Source of the DNA: CAZRVH01 sp964603635
GTDB taxonomy: Bacteria > Patescibacteriota > Gracilibacteria > Peribacterales > Peribacteraceae
Direction: 5' to 3'
Assembly (NCBI GenBank): GCA_964603635.1
Contig: CAZRVH010000001.1
Coordinates: 62,001 to 126,000, forward strand
DNA length: 64,000 nucleotides
Below, in pieces: positions 32,407-40,453 of this stretch; the stretch's first letter is position 1, and each line of letters opens with the position of its first letter. The notes beneath the pieces were generated by a model, which had not been told where the DNA came from, searched no databases, and saw only the letters and a list, made by a program, of their open reading frames with translations. A program made the translations under genes and the position numbers.

Positions 32407-32413
32407 TCGGCGC

Positions 32414-32764
32414 ATGTCCAATCCCACCCCCCTTACTCCCGCGGTGCTCCATATCCTCCTCGCGCTCTCCGCTGCCGAACGCCACGGCTACGGCATCATG
32501 AAGCAGGTGGAAGAGGAGTCGCACGGCAAGGTGAAGATGGGTCCCGGCACGCTCTACGGCTCCATCGGTCGCATGATCGACGCGGGCCTCATTCGCGAGA
32601 GCGACAAGAAGATCGACCCCGAGATGGATGACGAGCGCCGCGTGTACTACGCGCTCACGGCGGAGGGAAAGAAGGCGCTGTCCGCCGAGCTGCAGCGCTA
32701 CAACGAGGTCGTGTCTTTGGCGAAACAGAAAGCGTTCCCGCTTACGTTCGGCTATGCCTTCTGA
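32414..32764 (+). CDS. PadR-family transcriptional regulator
   Basis: A 116-aa winged-helix regulator with the PadR signature: AVLHILLALSAAERHGYGIMKQVEE, then GPGTLYGSIGRMIDAGLIRE and the wing RRVYYALTAEGKKAL. It probably represses its own promoter through the inverted repeat just upstream. The downstream membrane gene overlaps its 3' end by 11 bp, a common arrangement for PadR and its target membrane protein. The inducer is unknown. Confidence 0.92.
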   Translation: MSNPTPLTPAVLHILLALSAAERHGYGIMKQVEEESHGKVKMGPGTLYGSIGRMIDAGLIRESDKKIDPEMDDERRVYYALTAEGKKALSAELQRYNEVVSLAKQKAFPLTFGYAF

Positions 32765-33503
32765 GCCGTACCGCCGGCTGTACGCATCGCTCGTGCGCTT
32801 GTATCCGAAGAAGTATCGGGAGAGATATGGTGAGGGGATGCTACAGACGTTCAATGATATGTGTAACGAGAGGATTAGGAGTAGGAGTAGGGAATCCGTT
32901 TTCCTCTTCATACTCTCCACCTTCGCCGAAACCTTCCTGCATCTTTTTCTCCAACATCTTTCCTCCCCCGTTATGTCCAAGACATTCCTTCGCCCGTTGC
33001 TCATCACGCTTGGCATCCTCGTCCTTCCCGCCATCGGGGAACTCACCGTCGAAAGCTGGGATTGGGGACCGGCCGGTTTCCTCCTCATGGGAACGCTCCT
33101 CTTCGTCACCTTCCTGATGATCGAACTCCTCGCGAAGCAATCTTCGAATACACTCTACAAAATCGCCGTGGCGCTCACCACGCTCACCACCTTCGGCATC
33201 ATTTACGTGAACCTCGCAGTCGGCATCATCGGGGATGGCAACAATACGTCGGCGTGTTACTTCCTCGTCGTTCCCGTCGGATTCATCGGGTTGGCAGTGT
33301 CCCGCCTGAAGCCGAAGGGACTCTCCATTACGGCGTTTTGCATGGCGGCTATAGTCCTGCTCGTTCCCACCATCGCCTTGCTCCTGAATGATCCGTACAT
33401 CCTGGAAGCGCCGGGCCCGCTGAAGGTGTTCATCCTGAGCGCATGCATCGCCGCGTGCTATGTCGTGGCGGGAGTGCTGTTCAGGCAGGCTGCGCGGAAG
33501 TAA
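32754..33503 (+). CDS. PadR-associated membrane protein
   Basis: 249 aa from the ATG at 32754, which overlaps the padR stop. The N-terminus YRRLYASLVRLYPKKYRERYGEGMLQTFNDM is of the permease-prefix type often found in proteins paired with PadR. About six to seven membrane helices follow. It has no transporter signature, and its role is probably in envelope stress or transport under PadR control. Confidence 0.72.
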   Translation: MPSEPYRRLYASLVRLYPKKYRERYGEGMLQTFNDMCNERIRSRSRESVFLFILSTFAETFLHLFLQHLSSPVMSKTFLRPLLITLGILVLPAIGELTVESWDWGPAGFLLMGTLLFVTFLMIELLAKQSSNTLYKIAVALTTLTTFGIIYVNLAVGIIGDGNNTSACYFLVVPVGFIGLAVSRLKPKGLSITAFCMAAIVLLVPTIALLLNDPYILEAPGPLKVFILSACIAACYVVAGVLFRQAARK

Positions 33504-33506
33504 GGT

Positions 33507-34193
33507 ATGATCCTTCCTCCCATGATGATGCAATCCTCCGACGAAGGCTCGTTTGCCGCACGCGTCCGCTCCCTGGAGCAGGGACTCTTTCCCGACGTTC
33601 TCGATCCGGAGGATAAAACGCGCATCACAAGCGAAACATATTCCTGGCTCTATCGGCCGAGCCACCATGTGAAAACGGGACTCGTGACGGAAGCCGACGT
33701 TGCATTGCTCTCGCAACCGGGAAAGCGCATCCTCAGCGTCGGCGCGCATCCCGCGTATTTGGAACGGGTGTTGGTGGAACTTGGCATACCCGCGGACAAC
33801 ATCCTGATCGCGGACAAACATCCTGACATCACGGGTGCCGCCGATATTCCATCCGTGGAATTCGACATGTTGGAGGAATGGCCGGACATCGGCATGTTCG
33901 ATCTCATCGTGTTTCCGGAAAGCATCTGCATCGCGTTGACGGATAAGATCAGGCAGATGGGTCCCTTCGGCGGGGAAAAATACGAGACGGATACGGTGGA
34001 GGCGCAGCTGCTCGCGAATATTTTGTCCGAAGCGTTGCCGCACTTGCAGCCGGGCGGGGAGATCCGCGCGAACGGTCCGCAGAGCCATCCGAACGTCGTC
34101 AATACGGCGCGCAAGAATCTCCGGGAGGAGAAGGTGGCGCATGAATTGGACTACGAACGCTATTTCCTGAAGGTCCGCCACGCGGTACGCTGA
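33507..34193 (+). CDS. SAM-dependent methyltransferase-like protein
   Basis: A 228-aa protein; an internal start at 33522 or later is possible. A Rossmann-type motif I (GKRILSVGAHPAYLERVLVELG) is followed by an acidic residue at the end of strand 2 (ILIADKHPD), and later LPHLQPGGEIRANGP, consistent with a class I methyltransferase. Substrate unknown. It lies 3 bp after the PadR-associated gene and 6 bp before the DUF817 gene. Confidence 0.62.
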   Translation: MILPPMMMQSSDEGSFAARVRSLEQGLFPDVLDPEDKTRITSETYSWLYRPSHHVKTGLVTEADVALLSQPGKRILSVGAHPAYLERVLVELGIPADNILIADKHPDITGAADIPSVEFDMLEEWPDIGMFDLIVFPESICIALTDKIRQMGPFGGEKYETDTVEAQLLANILSEALPHLQPGGEIRANGPQSHPNVVNTARKNLREEKVAHELDYERYFLKVRHAVR

Positions 34194-34199
34194 ACGTTC

Positions 34200-35027
34200 A
34201 TGCAGACATCCGTCTCCCGCTGGCTCGAAACATCCCTGAAGCCCGATCCGTCCTTCGGCCCCGCGCGCCGCTTCCTTCGGGAGCTGCTTGTGTTCGGCGC
34301 GAAAAACGCCCTCTCGTGCCTGTTCCCCGTCTACATCTTCGCGGTGCTGCTCTTCACGAAGCACGTCGGTATCGAGGGATTGCCCCGCTACGACTTCCTT
34401 CTTCTTCTCTGCCTGGGCATGCAGGCGTTCCTCTATTTCTCCGGCATGGAAACGAAAGACGAGCTGAAGGTGATCTGCCTGTTCCATCTGCTGGGCGTCG
34501 TCATGGAAATCTACAAGGTGAACCACGGGCAGTGGAGTTACCCGACGTTCGCGTATTCCAAGGTGATGGGCGTGCCGCTGTTCAGCGGGTTCATGTACGC
34601 GTCGGTCGCGAGTTTCCTCACGCAGGGCTGGCGCTACTTCCGCATCGAGTTGCCGGGTTGGCCCTCGCGGACGCTCGCGGCGATCCTGGGCGCGGCGATT
34701 TATCTCAACTTTTTCACCAACGTGTACGTTCCGGATGTGCGATGGATCATCATCCCCGCGCTGTTCATCCTCTTTTGGAAGACACGCGTGCGGTTCTTTA
34801 CGACGACCTATCGGTCCATGCCCGTCACGCTCGCGTTCCTGCTGATCTGTTTCTTCGTGTGGATCGCCGAGAACATCGCCACGTGGCTGCGGGCATGGCA
34901 GTACGCGCACCAGGCCGATGCGTGGAAGACGGTGCACGTCGGCATCATCGGGTCGTGGTTTTTACTGGTGATCGTCAGCTTCATCCTCGTGGCGGAGCTC
35001 AAGCGGGTGAAGGAGCGGTCTGCCTGA
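34200..35027 (+). CDS. DUF817 family membrane protein
   Basis: A 275-aa integral membrane protein with about eight helices and the family wording RFLRELLVFGAKNALSCLFPVYIF, KVNHGQWSYPTFAYSKVMGVPLFSGFMYASV and YLNFFTNVYVPDVRW. The family is uncharacterised. Probably the last gene of the PadR-headed transcript. Confidence 0.85.
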   Translation: MQTSVSRWLETSLKPDPSFGPARRFLRELLVFGAKNALSCLFPVYIFAVLLFTKHVGIEGLPRYDFLLLLCLGMQAFLYFSGMETKDELKVICLFHLLGVVMEIYKVNHGQWSYPTFAYSKVMGVPLFSGFMYASVASFLTQGWRYFRIELPGWPSRTLAAILGAAIYLNFFTNVYVPDVRWIIIPALFILFWKTRVRFFTTTYRSMPVTLAFLLICFFVWIAENIATWLRAWQYAHQADAWKTVHVGIIGSWFLLVIVSFILVAELKRVKERSA

Positions 35028-35140
35028 GGGCGTTCGTTGCGGTTGATCGATTCACGGGAAAGAGGCGTCGAAACCACTTGCGTGCCGTGCTAGGCTGGAT
35101 GCGGTTTTGCAGTTCGTTCCCTTGGCAAAAGGAGCCGACG

Positions 35141-35215
35141 ATGCGCAGGGTCCGATTGTGGCTGAGCCGTCTTAAAGAACTGTTGGGGCGGAAATCCCGA
35201 CCAGCCTTCTCCTGA
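35141..35215 (+). CDS. 24-residue cationic peptide gene
   Basis: A short ORF (starts MRRVRLWLSRLK, ends in RPAFS) with a strong ribosome-binding site (AAAAGGAG) 6 bases before its ATG. It carries about seven Arg/Lys residues and a hydrophobic face, so it could form an amphipathic helix. Its own UUCG-loop hairpin (35235-35248) and a strong terminator (35253-35287) follow. No homolog recognised. It could be a toxin-like or membrane-active peptide, or a leader peptide; the architecture rather than the sequence supports it. Confidence 0.5.
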   Translation: MRRVRLWLSRLKELLGRKSRPAFS

Positions 35216-35252
35216 AGGCTGCCAAGAAAACCCGTCGATCTTCGGATCGGCA

Positions 35253-35287
35253 GCCGGACCGGGTACGCCCTGGTCCGGCATTTTTTT
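35253..35287 (+). terminator. Intrinsic terminator after the 24-residue ORF
   Basis: An 11-bp stem (GCCGGACC plus GGG, paired with CCC plus GGTCCGGC) is followed by seven T residues. A UUCG-tetraloop hairpin (CGATC/GATCG) sits just upstream. Confidence 0.9.
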
Positions 35288-35342
35288 CATAGGGCGCAGA
35301 CGCTACAATCCCTTCATCCCTTCCCCCTACACCCCTATCCCT

Positions 35343-36158
35343 ATGATGAAGATGAAACACGCGTTGACGCTGGCCCCCCTGTGGCTCGTGTCCTTGTTCC
35401 TTCTATTCGCCTCTGGCTTGCCGAAGCTCGTGGTGCACAATGACATGATGGCCGGCTTGGCCGTCGCCATCTTCGGTTCCGTCAACATCCTGTACGGCAT
35501 CGGCGTCTTGGAAATCCTGATCGCCATCCTCCTTCTCATCCCGCGCACCCGCACGCTCGGATTCCTCATGTCCGTCGGCTTGCTCGGCGGAGCCGTGGCC
35601 ACGGGCCTCACGACGAATGTCGAAGGGATGTTCTGGTGGTTCCCGCTCATCCTCCTCGCACTGCTCATGCTCACGGCGTACTTCGCGCTGCCGGAATTGC
35701 TGGATCGCGCGAAGGGCAACAAGGTACCGGACACCAAGTTGCTCGGCCTTCGCGTTTTCTCCTGGGTGCTGGTCGTCCTCTTGCTTGCCATGCACGCCAT
35801 GGCGCTGATGGGAAAGATCAATCCGCCCGCCGAAGGCACGCCCGAACACGCGATGGCCGTCACGCTCGGCATCGCCGGCCTCGAGTTCCCCTTGCTGATC
35901 GTCGAAGCCCTCACGATCGTCCTGTTCCTCGTCCCGCGCACGTCCGCCATCGGGGCCGTGTTGATGATCGGATACATGGGCGGCGTCCTGGCGACGTTCC
36001 TCACGCATAATCTCAATCCTCCCGATGCAGCGGTGCAGACGGGACGCCTTGCCATCGCCATGCCGGGCTTCGTGATGCTCGCGGTCGTCGGCATCGTGAC
36101 TTGGATCCGCAATCCGGAACTTGCGCGGCGCTTGATGAAGGGCAAATATCCGGCCTGA
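35343..36158 (+). CDS. Tandem double DoxX-like membrane protein
   Basis: A 271-aa protein made of two DoxX-like four-helix units. Unit 1 has GIGVLEILIAILLLIPRTRTLG followed by GGAVATGL; unit 2 repeats the pattern as GIAGLEFPLLIVEALTIVLFLVPRTSAIG followed by GGVLATFL. DoxX proteins are small quinone- or redox-linked membrane proteins. The fusion of two units is unusual. The single-unit gene at 30140 is a decayed relative. Confidence 0.78.
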   Translation: MMKMKHALTLAPLWLVSLFLLFASGLPKLVVHNDMMAGLAVAIFGSVNILYGIGVLEILIAILLLIPRTRTLGFLMSVGLLGGAVATGLTTNVEGMFWWFPLILLALLMLTAYFALPELLDRAKGNKVPDTKLLGLRVFSWVLVVLLLAMHAMALMGKINPPAEGTPEHAMAVTLGIAGLEFPLLIVEALTIVLFLVPRTSAIGAVLMIGYMGGVLATFLTHNLNPPDAAVQTGRLAIAMPGFVMLAVVGIVTWIRNPELARRLMKGKYPA

Positions 36159-36177
36159 GAACGATTCCTTTCGCATA

Positions 36178-36212
36178 AAAAAGGTCGCTGCCCGAAAGGG
36201 TGGCGATCTTTT
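36178..36212. terminator. Bidirectional terminator after the double DoxX gene
   Basis: The stem AAAGGTCGCTGCCC / GGGTGGCGATCTTT with a GAAA loop is flanked by A and T tracts, so it can work on both strands. Confidence 0.7.
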
Positions 36213-36270
36213 GCAGATGGGGAAAAATCCGTACTAAAAATGTGTTCACTAAAGAATGTATGATGTACGT

Positions 36271-36444
36271 ATGGATTATGTAGGGAAGTTTTTCCTCTGG
36301 CTTTGGAGTTTACTGGTGATTCTCTTCACGGGAGGAAAACATGGGCAATATCGTGAGGGCAAGCCTTGTCCTAAATGTCATGTGCGGAGAATCAAGCTGC
36401 ACAAGAAATGCTGCGGACCGTGTTACGAAAAATATTTCTCATAA
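36271..36444 (+). CDS. Small membrane protein with a zinc-ribbon-like tail
   Basis: 57 aa from the methionine of MDYVGKFFLW. One N-terminal membrane helix (residues 5-20) is followed by a basic cytoplasmic tail with CPKC and CCGPC, which together could coordinate one metal ion. No homolog recognised. It converges with the TspO gene 10 bp away. Confidence 0.5.
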   Translation: MDYVGKFFLWLWSLLVILFTGGKHGQYREGKPCPKCHVRRIKLHKKCCGPCYEKYFS

Positions 36445-36454
36445 ATCGCGTTGC

Positions 36455-36859
36455 TTAGAGGTTCATCCACGTAATGGTGATTTGCAGCGTCGTCGCGAAG
36501 CTGACCCACAGGAGGTAGGGGATCTGCGCGTAGGCGATCCATCGCGCGTGTTTCCAGATCGACTTCATGCCCCACACGATGGTCCCGAGCACGACGAGGA
36601 TATCGAGGAGCGCGAGTGGATTGCTGCGGAGCCAGAATTGCAGCGGCGAGAAGGCCGCGTTGGCGACGAGGTTGATGATGAACGGAAGCGCGACGGCGAA
36701 TCCGATCTTTTTCCGGAACGCCATGAGGAACACCGCTCCAAACGAAATGGCGATGATGACGTACAAGACGGACCACACCGGTCCGAAGAGCCAGGCGGGC
36801 GGCGCCCACTCGGGCTTCAGGAGTTGTCCGTACCAGTCGTAAGCTGCGTCTTCATTCAT
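36455..36859 (-). CDS. TspO/MBR family membrane protein
   Basis: A 134-aa five-helix protein. It carries the TspO pattern WYGQLLKPEWAPPAWLFGPVW near the N-terminus, then NLVANAAFSPLQFWLRSNPLALLDI and IPYLLWVSFATTLQITI. Bacterial TspO proteins bind porphyrins and affect stress responses. Most family members are slightly longer (about 150-160 aa), so the first helix may be shortened. Confidence 0.88.
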   Translation of the reverse strand: MNEDAAYDWYGQLLKPEWAPPAWLFGPVWSVLYVIIAISFGAVFLMAFRKKIGFAVALPFIINLVANAAFSPLQFWLRSNPLALLDILVVLGTIVWGMKSIWKHARWIAYAQIPYLLWVSFATTLQITITWMNL

Positions 36860-36948
36860 GGGATGCAGTATACACTACTTCACTGATCATATTTTGTGTT
36901 CATTTAAAACCGCTACGGTACCAAGAAAAATATGAACAGTATTTGTGT

Positions 36949-37713
36949 TCAGTTTAGAGGGAGCATAGGGATGAACACGCTCGTCTTTCTCTTATACTCC
37001 TCCCAGTCGGCCCGGCCCTCGTACTTCTTCTCCAGCATCGGCACGCCGGAAACGAACAGGATGAAGAGCGTGATCGTCACGGGTCCGATGATGGTCATCC
37101 ATCCGCCGGGCAGCGTGACGGCCAGCAGGAAGATGCCCCACCACTGCGTCACTTCCCCGAAGTAGTTCGGGTGGCGCGTGTACTTCCACAGGCCCTCCTG
37201 CATGATCTTTCCCTTGTTCGCGGGATCTTTCAAAAAGGTTTTCAGCTGATGGTCGCCGACGGACTCGAAGACAAATCCGACCGTCCACACGAGCACGGCG
37301 ATGATATCGACGAAGCCGAACCGATGCAGTCCGGACAGGCTGATGAACAGCGCCGGCAAGGCGATGACGAATAGCAGCACTCCCTGCAGCATGAAAACTT
37401 GGAAGTAGCTGCGCAGGGTAAAGTGCTTCCACGTCTTTCTCCACTCCGCGTATCTCCGGTCCTCCGGCTTGCCGATATTCCTGCGACCGATGTGCCAGGC
37501 CAAGCGAATACCCCAAATCGTGATCAGCCCTGTGGCAAGCCGTGCGTTGAAGGAGTATCCGTACAGAAGCAGCGCCGTCCATGCCATGAGCACGAAGCCG
37601 AGGCCCCACGCGATGTCCGCCACGTCGTTGCGCTTCAAGAGCACCGACACGACGAACCAGGCGTTCATGTAGACGAACAATACCGCGCCGAGAAACAGTA
37701 ATTCCCGCGTCAT
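36949..37713 (-). CDS. DUF1295 (steroid 5-alpha-reductase-like) membrane protein
   Basis: About 254 aa from the ATG at 37713, which overlaps the stop of the preceding gene (ATGA). It has about seven helices. The C-terminal GLWKYTRHPNYFGEVTQWWGIFLL is the DUF1295/ICMT-like signature, and YEGRADWEEYKRKTSVFIPM closes the protein. Relatives include NADPH-dependent reductases and methyltransferases; the substrate is not predictable. Coupled to the DUF2177 gene. Confidence 0.88.
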   Translation of the reverse strand: MTRELLFLGAVLFVYMNAWFVVSVLLKRNDVADIAWGLGFVLMAWTALLLYGYSFNARLATGLITIWGIRLAWHIGRRNIGKPEDRRYAEWRKTWKHFTLRSYFQVFMLQGVLLFVIALPALFISLSGLHRFGFVDIIAVLVWTVGFVFESVGDHQLKTFLKDPANKGKIMQEGLWKYTRHPNYFGEVTQWWGIFLLAVTLPGGWMTIIGPVTITLFILFVSGVPMLEKKYEGRADWEEYKRKTSVFIPMLPLN

Positions 37714-38105
37714 GCGATCTTCGCGGCGATGGCGTAGGTGATCACCGATACCGAGGCCGCGAGGAACGAACCCCACGCGAGGTCGATCAGCGTGATGCCG
37801 AGAGGCCAGCCCTTGGCCACGGCGAGGTTCGTGAGGTCATACGTCGCATAGGTCACGAGGCCGAAGAACGCACCCGATGCCAGCGCCTGCAGCCAGGATT
37901 TCTTGTCCACGGCGGGCGCGATGACGAAGAAGACCAGGCCGGCGCAGAACAGCACGTAGAACACGAGCGCGGCGATCCAATTCACGTCCGGCCTGAGGAG
38001 ATGGCCGATCTGCTTGGCGTAGAGATCCTTGGCGATCAGTCCCAGCCACGTGAGATCGATGGCGAGGAAAACCGGAAGGGCGATGGCGAAGAGTTTGAAG
38101 AACAT
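37710..38105 (-). CDS. DUF2177 family membrane protein
   Basis: 131 aa from the methionine of MFFKLFAIALPVF. Four helices carry the DUF2177 pattern: FLAIDLTWLGLIAKDLYAKQIGHLL, ALASGAFFGLVTYATYDLTNLA and DLAWGSFLAASVSVITY. It is often encoded next to DUF1295 proteins, as here, where the two genes overlap by 4 bases. Function unknown. Confidence 0.88.
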   Translation of the reverse strand: MFFKLFAIALPVFLAIDLTWLGLIAKDLYAKQIGHLLRPDVNWIAALVFYVLFCAGLVFFVIAPAVDKKSWLQALASGAFFGLVTYATYDLTNLAVAKGWPLGITLIDLAWGSFLAASVSVITYAIAAKIA

Positions 38106-38331
38106 GCGTTCAGTATACACGGTCTCGTCCGATCGTGGCATATGCACGGGTGCAATCGCAGTGGTCTTGGCCTATCCATGGTCTCCTGTCGCCCGACGGG
38201 AGAGGATTTTTGCACGCGTTCCACTCCGCCGCGGAACCTGTTTTTCATTTTACCTCAGGGCTGATTCGCAATGGGGCGACTTTGCCCCCGCGGTACCCCG
38301 ATGCGCAACGCGAGGGGGTGCATGATCATGA

Positions 38332-38976
38332 ATGCCAATGCCATACCTCATCCTCGCACGGCACGGCGAAACGGAGATCAACATCCGCAACCGCGTCGAA
38401 CGCGTCTACTACGGCCGACAGGAATCCCCGCTCACGCAACTGGGTCGGGAACAGGCGGGCATGCTAGGCAGGGAGCTGGCGGCGCGCACGGATATCCGCT
38501 TGCGATTCGTCGCATCCTCCAATATCGGACGGGCCTTGGAGACGGCTCGTCTTTCGTTGCGCGAACTGTTGGATCCGCCCGAGATCGTCCCCTGCGCCGA
38601 TCTTACGGCACGGTCGCTGGGCATTTTCGAGGGTATGACACGCGACGAGGTGGAGCGCTCGCACCCGGCGTACATCCATGACCCGCGTCTCAACGGATTC
38701 GACAGCGACTTCTATAAGCGCGCGCCGGGAGGGGAGAACCTGTCAGACGTGACCCGACGGGCGTGGTCCGCCGTGGAGTGGGTACGGGAACGCACCAATG
38801 GGGACATCCTGCTCGTGACGCACGCGACCGTCGTGCGGTGTCTGCTTGGTGCCATCCTCGGAATGCCGGCGGCGGACATCCCGACGCTCAAAATACCAAA
38901 CGCATCGCCGGTGTATCTGCGTCTGACAGGTGATGGGTACGAATCGCAGGATCTGCTTTCCCGTTTACACGCATGA
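38332..38976 (+). CDS. Histidine phosphatase (phosphoglycerate mutase-like), operon copy 1
   Basis: A 214-aa enzyme of the histidine phosphatase superfamily. ARHGETEIN holds the phosphoacceptor histidine. The second catalytic histidine is in LLVTHATVVRCLLG, and the acid is likely the E of LGIFEGM. It is the first gene of a four-gene chain with 4-base ATGA overlaps throughout, which also includes a paralogous phosphatase, a nucleotidyltransferase and a Nudix hydrolase. Substrate probably a small phosphometabolite such as a sugar phosphate. Confidence 0.9.
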   Translation: MPMPYLILARHGETEINIRNRVERVYYGRQESPLTQLGREQAGMLGRELAARTDIRLRFVASSNIGRALETARLSLRELLDPPEIVPCADLTARSLGIFEGMTRDEVERSHPAYIHDPRLNGFDSDFYKRAPGGENLSDVTRRAWSAVEWVRERTNGDILLVTHATVVRCLLGAILGMPAADIPTLKIPNASPVYLRLTGDGYESQDLLSRLHA

Positions 38977-39623
38977 ATCGCGTCATCCTCCTCCGACACG
39001 GCGAATCCGAGTGGAATCTGCCTTGTTCGCCCGCGGAACGGAAGTTTACCGGTCGGTTCGACATTCCCCTGACGCAAAACGGACGCCTCCAAGCAGGCCT
39101 GGCAGCGGAAGAAATGAAGAGGTTGGAATGTTCTATTGATCACATAATGTGTTCAATCTTGGATCGTGCCCGCGAGACGTGCTCCCTGGTTGTCGCACGC
39201 ATGGATCTCAATCTTCCCGTTCTGCATACGGATGCCTTGAGCGAGCGGTCGCTGGGTGTATTCGAAGGCCGATTCGTCGAAGACGTTTTTCATAAGTACC
39301 CCGAGTATCGCCCCATATCGTTCGCAAACGATTTTCTGCTCAAGGCTCCCGGCGGCGAAAGCCTGTCCGACGTGACGGACCGTGCGTGGCCTTTGTGGGA
39401 GCGGCTTGAGGAGATGCCTGGCCGGGACGCTCTCATCGTGTCCCACGCCGTCACCATCCGGTGCCTGCTTGGGAAAGCGCTCGGATTGTCCAAAGAAGAC
39501 ACCAAGGCGATCCACGTCCCCAATGCGACGCCGGTGATCGTATCGGCTCGTCCTCCGCGGTCACTCTTGTACCCCGCTTTCATTCCGCACGCTTCCTTAC
39601 CTCCTTCCACTTCCGTTCTATGA
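38973..39623 (+). CDS. Histidine phosphatase (phosphoglycerate mutase-like), operon copy 2
   Basis: A 216-aa paralog. LLRHGESEWN carries the phosphoacceptor histidine, LGVFEGR the acid, and LIVSHAVTIRCLLGKALGL the second histidine. It shares the APGGE(S/N)LSDVT segment with the gene upstream, so the pair arose by duplication. The start overlaps the previous stop, and its own stop overlaps the next start, so the two phosphatases are made together. Confidence 0.9.
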   Translation: MNRVILLRHGESEWNLPCSPAERKFTGRFDIPLTQNGRLQAGLAAEEMKRLECSIDHIMCSILDRARETCSLVVARMDLNLPVLHTDALSERSLGVFEGRFVEDVFHKYPEYRPISFANDFLLKAPGGESLSDVTDRAWPLWERLEEMPGRDALIVSHAVTIRCLLGKALGLSKEDTKAIHVPNATPVIVSARPPRSLLYPAFIPHASLPPSTSVL

Positions 39624-40453
39624 TGCGCATGCATGATATGCCACCGGTTACCGCCGTCCTGTTCGCGGGCGGCAAGGGCACGCGCCTGCACAGCGTCACC
39701 CAGGGCCGAGTGCCCAAGAGTTTCGTGCCGATTGACGAGGATTCCGGTCTTCGCGCGATCGATTACGCCTTCGACGCCCTGCGCAGGGGCGGCATCGAAA
39801 GGATCGTCATTGCCACCACCGCGCAGATGCGCGCAATGTTCGAGCCTTTTGAGAAGGATGATGTCTTCATCCACTGCGATCGTCCCGACGGGGCCGGTAC
39901 CTACGACGCCCTGTTGGACGTGCGCAAAAAAGAGGGCGATCTTTCGCAGTATTTGCTGCTCGCGCAGGATAATCTTTTCCATGCCGATGATATAGCGGCG
40001 CTGCGTCGCAGGCATCAGGGCGGTACCGCGACGTGGGCCGTGGGCGGATTTGTTCCCGGGATGGATTCCTATGCCGGCATCTACGTGGACTCATTGTCGT
40101 CCGAGATCATCGGGGATACGAAGTCGGAGGTACCGCCGCCGTTCTCCGCCCTATCCGTTCGCGAATACGTCCGAAGCAATATCCTCATGATTGATCCGTC
40201 GCTTCTGGATAAGCCACGCGAAAGTTTCCAAGGCCGGTCTCACAAGCAGGGCGAAGTGGATGTGTATTGGGATTTCCTGCCCGAACTCCTGAGGGACAGC
40301 CTCAATGGCATGCGCGAAGGAAGAGCCGCGCTCCTCCGGGCGTCGGTATGTTCGTTTCCCATCGTGGACTTCGGCCGTCCGGAGCGACTTGCAACCGCAC
40401 GGGAAATCTATAAAACGACATATATGCCTCCCCCTACCCCCTCTTCCCTATGA
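39620..40453 (+). CDS. Nucleotidyltransferase (nucleotide-sugar pyrophosphorylase-like)
   Basis: A 277-aa protein. The N-terminal AVLFAGGKGTRLHSVTQGRVPKSFVPID matches the GxGTRL..PK motif of sugar-phosphate nucleotidyltransferases. YLLLAQDNLFHADDI gives the metal-binding aspartate region. No C-terminal acyltransferase domain is present. Together with the two phosphatases and the Nudix enzyme it suggests synthesis and turnover of an NDP-sugar or related nucleotide; the exact pathway cannot be inferred. Confidence 0.82.
   Translation: MMRMHDMPPVTAVLFAGGKGTRLHSVTQGRVPKSFVPIDEDSGLRAIDYAFDALRRGGIERIVIATTAQMRAMFEPFEKDDVFIHCDRPDGAGTYDALLDVRKKEGDLSQYLLLAQDNLFHADDIAALRRRHQGGTATWAVGGFVPGMDSYAGIYVDSLSSEIIGDTKSEVPPPFSALSVREYVRSNILMIDPSLLDKPRESFQGRSHKQGEVDVYWDFLPELLRDSLNGMREGRAALLRASVCSFPIVDFGRPERLATAREIYKTTYMPPPTPSSL

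Noticed and set aside
32841..34937. Very long open frame on the minus strand (about 698 codons)
   Set aside because: It covers the PadR-associated, methyltransferase and DUF817 genes, all of which have recognisable protein features. It is rich in Arg, His, Asp and Glu as expected for a shadow of GC-rich coding DNA.
37710..38147. Longer start for the DUF2177 gene at 38147
   Set aside because: The extra residues (MHMPRSDETVYTER) are not typical of the family, which begins at the methionine before FFKLF.
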